Positions 55,680-64,000 of a DNA stretch of 64,000 nucleotides are shown in pieces. Position 1 is the first letter of the stretch. Every line of letters starts with the position of its first letter. The stretch covers positions 81,240 through 145,239 of the forward strand of contig CALNHX010003632.1 in assembly GCA_940337035.1 (NCBI GenBank). The letters run 5' to 3'. The position numbers were made by a program, and so were the translations under genes. A model generated the notes under the pieces. It was not told the DNA's origin and made no database searches. It saw nothing but the letters and a program-made list of their open reading frames with translations. Origin of the DNA: Agriotes lineatus. Its lineage: Eukaryota; Arthropoda; Insecta; Coleoptera; Elateridae.

Positions 55680-56399
55680 GTTACGTAAATTACTATTGCT
55701 GTTCAGTTTTTAGATCGGTAAGTAATAATTTTGTTGTCGTCGTAGTTATAGCAACTGGTAAAATCCACTTACTGTCATGGAAACACCCATGGTAAATAGT
55801 GAGAAATGACCGATCGTGCAAAATAGTATATTAAGTATTAAGAACGGTAAGGACATTTTACCGATCGAAGACAATTGTTTGGAGGAGGAGCGGAGCGAGG
55901 ACTCCAATTATTAGAATAATATTCTTATGAAAAGTAATCATCATTGTTCATCTGGTAAATTGCGAATGCATATTCTCAGAATTCTCTTATTCAAATTTTC
56001 CGCAAGAGCAAGACCGCTAGAATTCGATTTTAACTTGATTGTTGAACTTTCTTGGAAAATCGAATCCCTGAGGCTTTAACCCTGTCTTAATACGCTGTAC
56101 TGTTTTGCATGGCTAACTGCTTAAAAGCCATTTCCGACCGCCTAATTTTTAAACGCAAACCCCGGTCCCCCGAGAGATGAAATACTCCTCATAACCTCAT
56201 TTTACTAATAAATTAAACCTGTAACCTGTAGGAATCGCAGCCTCTACCCCGCTTGTGAGCGGCTAGAGTCCTATAGCCGCCATAAACTCACATGCAGGGC
56301 CCCTTTTTGGTCATTAAAAGGCGAATTCCTGGATGTTCGATTCCGCAGCCCGCAAATTCCCTACCGGGGGAATGTCAACATCATTTTTCGGCTCAAGGC
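55680..56399. other. Unassigned stretch turning GC-rich
   Basis: No gene is seen. From about 56,150 the composition matches the flank of the LTR element (CCTACCGGGGGAATGTCAAC), which suggests that element is nested in older GC-rich repeat DNA. Confidence 0.35.
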
Positions 56400-56403
56400 G
56401 AAT

Positions 56404-57786
56404 TGTAACGCTAGCTCCCGTTTGAATCCGATTAATTCAATATTAAATAATATTTGCTGATTTAAACGTCGCCGACCTCTAGCGTTATCAAGAACCCGGC
56501 GTGTCCCAGCAAGATAAGATAGCGCAGCCCGTGAAAACAGCGCAAACAAAGGTATGACGCGCGCCGTTTCTCCCCACCTAACAGCATTTCAAGACCTATA
56601 AAACTAGTTGCAGACCGTATTTCAAGAGAGATTCCCCAGAGATTTCCCAGAGATACCTAACACTCCTCCAGCAAACACCTAGTCCCCGGTCCTTCATCCT
56701 GCCCTGTCCAGAGAGTCCCTCCACCAAGCCGTCCTGAGACTGAGTTTAATTCAGTGGTTCTTTGCGAACGCCTGGAACGCCAGCTAATTAATCCTGAAAA
56801 TCCCCGACAGCTGAGTTTAATTCAGTGGTTCTTTGCGAACGCCTGGAACGCCAGCTAATTAATCCTGAAAATCCCTGACAGCTGAGTTTAATTCAGTGGT
56901 TCTTTGTGAACGCCTGGAACGCCAGCTAATTAACCCTGGAACGCCCGCTAATTAATCCTGAAAATCTCCTACGCCGAAACCCGCTGGTCAAATAGCAATT
57001 AACGTAATGTCAAAATCCCAGCTCCCTTGTATTTTAAATTCACCGCCGTGCTATTCAAGCAGAATTAAAAGCTTCAAGCTACCTAATTAGAATTTACCTG
57101 AATTAACCCCTGAGAATTGTAGCGGCCGACTTGCTTGGGAACTCTGCGGACCGCACTGATAGCGTCGCCAAAGAGCTCTCCTGCAGGTGTCGAGGATTGA
57201 TAACCTCAAAAGTCACGCCGAGCCGGAGCTTCGTTCCTCAAACGAAGTCCCGTCGTGCGGCGAATTCCGCGGAGTATTTCACCACCGAACTATAGTTACA
57301 CGTATAGGGTGAAAACCCGCATTAGCAGTTTTAATTGTTATTTGTTTACAGAAACCCGAATCTGCAGTTCGGCGAAATTTGACAGGCTGCCTGGTATTGC
57401 ATTCAGCGCGCAGCTCGTCCCGAAGAGCTACGAAGTTGCAGTCCGGCCGATCACGACGTCTTCAAGCGAATTGCGTCCCCGAGGTCACGCCCGCTACAAC
57501 CAGGAAGCTGCTTCCGTCCGCAGAATCCGCCCGCTACAACCAGAAAGCCGCGTTTTTATACGATAACTAATTTTGAGTAATTTACATCTCGTTTAATTAA
57601 TTACACGAATAATTTACTAATGTATCATAGATAAACATAATAAATGTCATACAGGATACTCCGTTAGTGTGTTTTGCTTATTTATGGTATATCTGAGCTT
57701 GCGATCGAACCCTATCTCCGAAATATGAGCTAACCCGTGGTAGATAAATAGTACAACCCCTGATAAGTGGGGGGAGCATTGTTACA
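56404..57786 (+). repeat. 5' LTR (1,383 bp)
   Basis: Contains a TATAAAA-type box at about 56,600 (CCTATAAAACTAG), a 71-bp tandem repeat (56,740-56,965) and AATAAA at about 57,640, which implies an unusually long R region of about 1 kb. Several 60-100-codon frames in it are duplicated exactly in the 3' LTR and show no coding features. Confidence 0.88.
56740..56965 (+). repeat. 71-bp tandem repeat within the LTR
   Basis: Units starting at 56,740, 56,811 and 56,882 with CTGAGTTTAATTCAGTGGTT and GGAACGCCAGCTAATTAA. The third is shortened and followed by an extra GGAACGCCCGCTAATTAA. The same array is in the 3' LTR (59,814-60,039). Confidence 0.92.
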
Positions 57787-59477
57787 TGGCGCGTACGAGC
57801 AGGAACGTGAACTCAGATATATGTACATAAATTGGCAAACACACACCTGCAGCTCCAGATGGCGCCCGAGCCCGGTAAACTCTGAAAATACCGAACCAGT
57901 AAATTTTGTTGTAATTTGAATAATGCACAAAACCTGTTTCAGCCTAGCCGTCCAGGGGAATCTACCAGAGCCCAGAAACCGAGATGTTCCAGTCTAGAAT
58001 TCCCAGATCCCCGTCCAGGTCCTGTCCGTTCCAGATAAGATCTTTCCGAGATCCCGTCCAGTCCAGAAAATCCTTTTCCTACCCTCAAGGGCCAGCAGCT
58101 TCACTGCTGGTACGGGATTTTGCGTCCCCGAGGTGCCTTAGCTAAATTGCCGACAATACTACGGACCGCCCGCGTAGTACCGTCTTCTGCATGTCAGAAG
58201 AATTCCAGAAAAAGTCCGTAATCCGCAGCCCGTCCGTGAAATGCCAGATGAAGACAATCCTGATGTCTCGTCCGCCGGAATATCTGCAGGTACCCGTGTA
58301 AGCACCTGGTGCGCCTGTAAATGAATGAATGTAAATATACATGATTGCCGAATGCGAGTTTAAATGCCGCCCTAGTTAGTGAGAATGCTAGAATGCCAGA
58401 ATGTTTGCTAGTGCTATCCCGAATGTCATTCTTCCTTTTGGAGCGTGCTCTCTGCCACCGTAAAACCGGATAATGACAGGAGATCGTAGACGAATAGTCG
58501 AAGCTCGAAGGAGAGAATGTGTTTTCCGTACCAGAATACCGTCCAGAGAGCGTATTTTAGAATGCGTCCCAGAGCGATCCTGCGCACCGTTTTTTTTGAA
58601 ATTATATGCTGGTCTCCGCAGCCTCTACAATTTCCCGAGTAATTGTGTGAGAATGTATGAGTATAGGTTATCCTGAAACCTAGATGTTTCACACGCTGAG
58701 AGAATCCCGGAATACTTGAAGGTCGAAACCGCGACTGTACCGGCTCCAGTATTTAAATGTTGAAAGTTTGAACGTTGGCCGAATTGCAAACTGAAACCGC
58801 AGTTTTGCAACCGCCTGCAACATAAGTTTGTGTGCACTCCTTGAACGCAGCATTTCGCCCCAGTGCCTGTAAGAAGCGCGCGCTCACTCCGTCGAGTGCA
58901 CATTTTGTGCAATAGAATGCACCCCATGAAATGGCATCCAGGCCATTGCCAGGAATACATAATCCCAGAATGTATGCCGAATGAATGTGAATGATATCCT
59001 GTAGGACCTGTAGGTCGAAACCGCGACGCCGCCGTGTCCTGAAGGGTGCATGTGCATCGCATATGTATGTTCCTCCGCCGACAGAATATAGGTTGAAACC
59101 GCAACCTCTGTATTCGACTAGGCCAGAATTTAGAGTACAAATTGTACTCATCCTGTATATAGTTTCGAAAGAAACACCCGTTAAAATTGTACTCATCCTG
59201 TATATAGTTTCGAAAGAAACACCCGTTAAAATTGTACTCATCCTGTATATAGTTTCGAAAGAAACACCCGTTAAAATTGTACTCATCCTGTATATAGTTT
59301 CTAAAGATTACAATTTTACTCAGCCTGTATATAATTCCCGATTATCCCCCAGTTTGAATGTTTTCTGTGTCCGGTCTCAAAAATCACGAGATCTCCAGGT
59401 GATCTCTGCATTGTTTTGAGAATCCTCTTGAAGGAGGTGCCCACCGAATTCCCGTTTCCTCCGAAGGGACCGGCATA
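57787..59477 (+). other. Internal region of the LTR element, non-coding
   Basis: Composed of short GC-rich segments with recurrent CCAGAATG and GTCCAG words. A TGCGTCCCCGAGGT piece is also present in the LTR (57,471). Overlapping frames (58,625-59,140 minus, 58,753-59,286 minus, 58,991-59,419 plus) cross the 45-bp array and lack any retroelement motif. The stretch before the 3' LTR (CCGAAGGGACCGG) is a weak polypurine tract. Confidence 0.7.
59141..59338 (+). repeat. 45-bp tandem repeat, four units plus a partial
   Basis: Units start at 59,141, 59,186, 59,231 and 59,276, with ATTGTACTCATCCTGTATAT and GTTTCGAAAGAAAC (a small hairpin). The 45-bp period is a multiple of three, so frames stay open across it on both strands. 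Confidence 0.92.
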
Positions 59478-60857
59478 TGTAACGCTAGCTCCCGTTTGAA
59501 TCCGATTAATTCAATATTAAATAATATTTGCTGATTTAAACGTCGCCGACCTCTAGCGTTATCAAGAACCCGGCGTGTCCCAGCAAGATAAGATAGCGCA
59601 GCCCGTGAAAACAGCGCAAACAAAGGTATGACGCGCGCCGTTTCTCCCCACCTAACAGCATTTCAAGACCTATAAAACTAGTTGCAGACCGTATTTCAAG
59701 AGAGATTCCCCAGAGATTTCCCAGAGATACCTAACACTCCTCCAGCAAACACCTAGTCCCCGGTCCTTCATCCTGCCCTGTCCAGAGAGTCCCTCCACCA
59801 AGCCGTCCTGAGACTGAGTTTAATTCAGTGGTTCTTTGCGAACGCCTGGAACGCCAGCTAATTAATCCTGAAAATCCCCGACAGCTGAGTTTAATTCAGT
59901 GGTTCTTTGCGAACGCCTGGAACGCCAGCTAATTAATCCTGAAAATCCCTGACAGCTGAGTTTAATTCAGTGGTTCTTTGTGAACGCCTGGAACGCCAGC
60001 TAATTAACCCTGGAACGCCCGCTAATTAATCCTGAAAATCTCCTACGCCGAAACCCGCTGGTCAAATAGCAATTAACGTAATGTCAAAATCCCAGCTCCC
60101 TTGTATTTTAAATTCACCGCCGTGCTATTCAAGCAGAATTAAAAGCTTCAAGCTACCTAATTAGAATTTACCTGAATTAACCCCTGAGAATTGTAGCGGC
60201 CGACTTGCTTGGGAACTCTGCGGACCGCACTGATAGCGTCGCCAAAGAGCTCTCCTGCAGGTGTCGAGGATTGATAACCTCAAAAGTCACGCCGAGCCGG
60301 AGCTTCGTTCCTCAAACGAAGTCCCGTCGTGCGGCGAATTCCGCGGAGTATTTCACCACCGAACTATAGTTACACGTATAGGGTGAAAACCCGCATTAGC
60401 AGTTTTAATTGTTATTTGTTTACAGAAACCCGAATCTGCAGTTCGGCGAAATTTGACAGGCTGCCCGGTATTGCATTCAGCGCGCAGCTCGTCCCGAAGA
60501 GCTACGAAGTTGCAGTCCGGCCGATCACGACGTCTTCAAGCGAATTGCGTCCCCGAGGTCACGCCCGCTACAACCAGGAAGCTGCTTCCGTCCGCAGAAT
60601 CCGCCCGCTACAACCAGAAAGCCGCGTTTTTATACGATAACTAATTTTGAGTAATTTACATCTCGTTTAATTAATTACACGAACAATTTACTAATGTATC
60701 ATAGATAAACATAATAAATGTCATACAGGATACTCCGTTAGTGTGTTTTGCTTATTTATGGTATATCTGAGCTTGCGATCGAACCCTATCTCCGAAATAT
60801 GAGCTAACCCGTGGTAGATAAATAGTACAACCCCTATAAGCGGGGGTGGATGTTACA
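59478..60857 (+). repeat. 3' LTR (1,380 bp)
   Basis: Near-identical to the 5' LTR at a constant offset of 3,074 bp. Visible differences are C at 60,466 (T in the 5' LTR), C at 60,684 (T in the 5' LTR) and a rearranged final 25 bp that is 3 bp shorter. Confidence 0.9.
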
Positions 60858-60861
60858 GAAT

Positions 60862-61340
60862 AAATTCCATCTGCAGGAGTTGACACCGCGTTCGCTCCAA
60901 GAACGACGCTGAAGGTACCAACAACCTCTGCACCAGGATTAAGGTACTAACGCCCGCCCCAGGTAACCCTTAAAATCGCAAAATTCACCGGAAAATTGCA
61001 GCTTAAAATCACTGCTGAGTGGAAGGTCAAGTTTTGCAGGAACAAAAGACTCACTCAGCCCATTTCCCGCCACACTCGCCGGTGCATTGGGTTGCAGCTT
61101 GACCCACGAAACCAGACACCGTTCCAGAAGAACATGTTAATTTTAAATAATGTACAACTCAGATTTATTTTTAATTAATAATTCTAACTAGCTAAAAACA
61201 TTATATTTGTTTTGGTAATTATCTGGGGTGTTTTACCTAATCGAATATATATGTGAGTAAACGTATTTCTCCGATTTGAGCTTAACCCGAGGGGTAAATC
61301 TTTGACGCCCTTAGTAAGGGGGTGAAACGTCACATCTCTA
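60862..61340. other. GC-rich flank with an LTR-like end related to the LTR element
   Basis: The segment ending near 61,334 reads GAGCTTAACCCGAGGGGTAA, then GACGCCCTTAGTAAGGGGGT, then CGTCACA. This parallels the end of the LTR above (GAGCTAACCCGTGGTAGATA ... TGTTACA). It could be the terminus of an older, related LTR into which the 4.45-kb element inserted. Confidence 0.4.
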
Positions 61341-61799
61341 TACGTGAATTTACATTAATTGATGTATTTTTTTTCTGTTATCAGTATCTCAAAAACGGAA
61401 AGGAATTAACTTAAGGTGAATAGGATTTTTTTTGTTTAGAATCACTTCTAGAACATACGGTGTAAGTTTGTCGGTTACCTCAGGGAACACACTGTATGTC
61501 TCTTTTATGTTTCAGTGCTTTTTGTAATGTAACCTAAGCTTCTTGAATAAATAAAAATTAGTATTAAAATATACACGTTTTGTATTTATTAAAAATCACT
61601 CACAAAGTCGGATACGACACATTTTAAGATGCGGCTCTCGTAACCATCAAATTTTTTACAGTGGCCCTTGGGTCTTTTGAAGTTGCTCCACGTGTATCAT
61701 AATTATGCACATCAAAATTCAAAAGATAATGCTGTTTATGATTTTGTACATAAGTTACGGAGAAAAAATTTAAATACACGGCAACGTCATAATCCTGTG
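61341..61799. other. AT-rich stretch with no recognised feature
   Basis: An AATAAATAAAAATTAG run near 61,547 resembles a retroposon tail. No gene is seen. Confidence 0.35.
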
Positions 61800-63063
61800 T
61801 TTAACAAATAAAGGTTTACAAGAATCGCGGAAGTTTGCATATACAATTAATCTTAGCGCTTTCTTTTGCAATTTAAAAATCCTAATCAGGTCAACAGCGC
61901 GCCCAATAATAATATACCGTATGCAATATGAGACTGAAACAGTGCCAACAGAGCAATTTTCAGCATATTAACGTCTAATACACTGCGAAAACGTCTTAAG
62001 ACAAATAAAGCTGTAGACAATTTTTTAGCCAAACAAGGGATGTGCTCCTACCAATTCATCTGGCCATCCAATGTCAATCCCAATATTCGTTCTGTTTTAT
62101 TGACATTCAATTGAAGACAATTTGAAGAAAAGCAGATGTTAGCTCTTGTTTCCAAGTTTTTCATTGTCTGAATTAAAACCTTGCTTTCTTTATTTGAACA
62201 AAGCAAAGTTGTATCGTCTGCAAAAAATATACTTTTATGAGGCAACAGGTAGTAGTAGAAATCATTTACATAAATGAGAAAGAGAAGTGGCCCCAAAACA
62301 GCGCCTTGGAGTACTCCATGGTCAACATGTTTTATGGCAGACACCGTACCTTTTACGTAAACACATTGCTGTCTGTCGCCTAGATAGGATGTGAAAAACT
62401 GCAGTGGTAACCCACGAATACCATAGTGTTCCAGTTTGATTCCCAATAGATGGTGCAAAACACAATCAAAGGCGAGGTCACACAGAGTGACAGCTGTATA
62501 CTCACCCTTCTCATAGTCTTTAACTACGTCATCCACTAAATTTTTTACTGCTAACTCTGTCGAAAATCCCTCCCAGAAGCCGAACTGACCAGGATTTAAT
62601 AAGAAATAGCCCTATAGGAATTTTTTCAGACGAGGTTTAACTATCAATTCCACTACTTTCCCAAAAACTGGAATAATCGAAATAGGGCATTGTTTGCCTT
62701 TATATCTCGATTCCCTTTTTTAAAAATAGATACGACCCTAGATGTTTTAAGGGCTGTAGACAAAATACCCTGTAGAAAGAATGCATTTACTAGACTAGCA
62801 AACTATGTCTAATTATTTCTTTGAGTATTTTGCTATTCATATGATAGATATCGAAGGTGTTAGAAGTTTTCATGCGAATAACAACATTTATGAGTTCGTC
62901 AGTTGTGACTGGTTCGAGAAAAAATTATTTCGTTGGGCTAGGAAGATTATTCAAGAAGTTTGAGGCATCACAATTGGTATTAAGGTTAGGTAATTTATTA
63001 AAAACTTCATCAGCTACTGAAGTAAAAAATGTGTTAAAATCGTCCGCGCTAATTTTTTCAGAA
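61800..63063 (-). pseudogene. Jockey-superfamily LINE I (reverse transcriptase), broken
   Basis: From 63,060 downward: ISEKISADDFNTFFTSVADE, TTDELINVVIRMK, CPISIIPVFGKVVELIVKPR, NPGQFGFWEGFSTELAV, then a 162-codon frame with CDLAFDCVLHHLL, GVLQGAVLGPLLFLIYVNDF and FFADDTTLLCSN, and thumb remnants (LFQSHIAYG) to about 61,860. F-A-D-D is intact, but stops and shifts near 62,540, 62,600-62,800 and 62,040 inactivate it. Its N-terminal side is interrupted by LINE J at about 63,064. CR1/Daphne-like by motif style. Confidence 0.85.
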
Positions 63064-64000
63064 ATATTTATTTATTTATTTATCACCCTAACAGCTTACG
63101 CTAATTACAAGGATGTAACTTAAAAATTAAACAATAACAAATTATCATAATTAACCGTTAATACAAACATATAAAGTAATTAGGATTTTCTAAATAAACC
63201 ACATCAAGAGACTAAATTATTCTAAATCTAAATGGACATAACTAAAATAACAATATTGTAAAACCAAGATAGTGTAGAAAAGGGGTTGCATAAAACAGCA
63301 GCACCCAAGAAAATACATATATAACCACCTAAAACTACTTACAACTAGAACTTACATAAAACTACGAGGATCTCAGGTTCAGCATATACCGTGTACATTG
63401 AATGTGTACTTTAATGTACTGTAGTGGGGTGCTAAATATTATTTTAGTCATATTTGTAATATTTCCTGATTTCCGAAATAAAAATGTTATAGTTTACTGA
63501 TAAGTCAATTTCTGGAATCTTTAGTATTTCATTCAATAATCTTAGCATGCATAGATAAGGTATGAAGAAAGTGAAATTTACATGAGGTATGTGAAATGTT
63601 ATGTTAGTTCTTGTAGGTTTTGTTGGCACTTTCAATTTTAGCAATGATAGAAGGTAACTCTCATGTATTCTGTAATTCCATAGTTTATATCCGAAAATGA
63701 GTAATGATATATTTCTTCTATTCTCAAGACTTTGAATTTCAAATATATTTCTCAAATAAATTGATCTGATTATCGTATAATCGGGATAGACAAAAAATTT
63801 TTTAAAGTACAAAAAACGTAAAAATTTATTTTGAATTTTTTCAACATCTTTTATTATTCCAACTGCATGAGGAAACCATACCGTTGACGCATACTCCAGC
63901 TTCGGTCTAACCAGTGCAAAATATAATCTTTTTGCCGTTTCTATGTTTTTAAAGTTGTACGATTGTCTTATGATAAAACCCAATGACTTATAAGCACTTG
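63064..64000 (-). pseudogene. LINE J, C-terminal part and 3' end, continuing past the right edge
   Basis: A 179-codon minus frame (63,983-63,444) encodes the RT thumb and C-terminus: ALVRPKLEYASTVWFPHAVG, IEKIQNKFLRFLY-like residues (VEKIQNKFLRFLYF) and LENRRNISLLIFGYKL. This is the jockey/CR1-type LEYAS.VW...Q..FLR pattern. The 3' UTR follows to an (AAATA)n tail at about 63,064-63,085. The frame is intact as far as visible, and the palm domain lies beyond the window. It is inserted into LINE I in the same orientation. Confidence 0.85.

Larger units (their letters stand above)
56404..60857 (+). mobile_element. Non-autonomous LTR retrotransposon, 4,454 bp
   Basis: Two 1.38-kb direct repeats begin TGTAACGCTAGC and end TGTTACA (5'-TG...CA-3'). 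The whole is flanked by GAAT (56,400-56,403 and 60,858-60,861). The internal 1,691 bp has no gag, protease, RT or integrase frame. The first internal bases TGGCGCGTACGAGC begin with TGG directly after the LTR, as a primer-binding site should. The LTRs differ by only two visible substitutions plus a short indel cluster near the 3' end, so the insertion is recent. It resembles LARD/TRIM-type elements that depend on an autonomous relative. Plus-strand orientation follows from the TATA box and AATAAA order. Confidence 0.88.

Noticed and set aside
56330..56360. tRNA B-box-like GTTCGATTCC
   Set aside because: No A box, acceptor stem or cloverleaf could be drawn from the surrounding bases.
57255..57566. 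103-codon frame repeated at 60,329-60,640
   Set aside because: Both are in the LTRs. The exact duplication reflects LTR identity and not a gene family.
58625..59419. Three overlapping frames of 142-177 codons in the LTR element interior
   Set aside because: They overlap on both strands across a 45-bp in-frame tandem repeat and show no gag, protease, RT or integrase motif.

Overview
The window is non-coding, AT-rich DNA from an animal genome. It is almost certainly from an insect, and a beetle-like lineage is plausible, but the species cannot be read from the sequence. The evidence is the mix of mobile elements: jockey-, CR1/L2- and RTE-like non-LTR retrotransposons, mariner, hAT, Harbinger-like and foldback MITEs, a THAP-domain gene relic and an LTR element with TG...CA ends. 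No intact host gene, tRNA, rRNA, operon or CRISPR array was found. Nearly every open frame of 60-200 codons is either a fragment of a decayed reverse transcriptase or transposase, or a chance frame inside a repeat.

Layout. 1-3 kb: unassigned edge sequence, including a 49-codon frame open at the left edge and a 17-bp tandem repeat. 3.0-4.2 kb: a 1.1-kb palindromic transposon flanked by TTA. 4.8-6.5 kb: a dispersed repeat (family A), a hAT-like end, a mariner N-terminal relic and a LINE tail. 6.6-10.9 kb: a minus-strand jockey-type LINE with gag-like ORF1 and APE-RT ORF2, interrupted by two small hairpin insertions. 12.7-17.8 kb: two further LINEs whose 5' ends face each other, the second broken by a hAT-type MITE with an 8-bp target duplication. 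17.8-20.8 kb: palindromes and MITEs nested in one another. 21-24.6 kb: family A, a foldback MITE, a spliced but broken THAP-domain gene and an RTE-like LINE fragment. 24.6-35.6 kb: mostly unrecognised AT-rich DNA with a 1.27-kb TA-flanked TIR element and two dispersed repeat blocks.

35.6-53.3 kb is the most informative part. A 2.6-kb DNA transposon (36,402-39,003) has about 345-bp terminal inverted repeats and a decayed protein of an unassigned family. Repeat R1 is inserted in its right TIR, and a Harbinger-like MITE is inserted in that R1 copy. Further on lie five RT fragments, a hAT dimerisation-domain relic, a dimeric satellite, a broken DDE transposase and several palindromic MITEs that share a core. 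Two more R1 copies lie head to tail at 50.8-53.3 kb. One carries a 1,373-bp Foldback/MULE-like element with 14-bp minisatellites in its termini and a 9-bp target duplication. The other carries the same MITE in the opposite orientation.

53-64 kb: small hairpin elements, GC-rich LTR-like DNA, a young non-autonomous LTR retrotransposon (56,404-60,857; 1.38-kb LTRs, GAAT target duplication, no coding capacity), and a LINE inserted into another LINE at the right edge.

The elements do not work together as a pathway. The window is a stratified record of insertions, and several target-site duplications and paralogous empty sites give their order. The best candidates for something undescribed are the long-TIR transposon, the minisatellite-ended Foldback element, the R1 element with its flipped MITE, and the palindromic core shared by MITEs with different ends.
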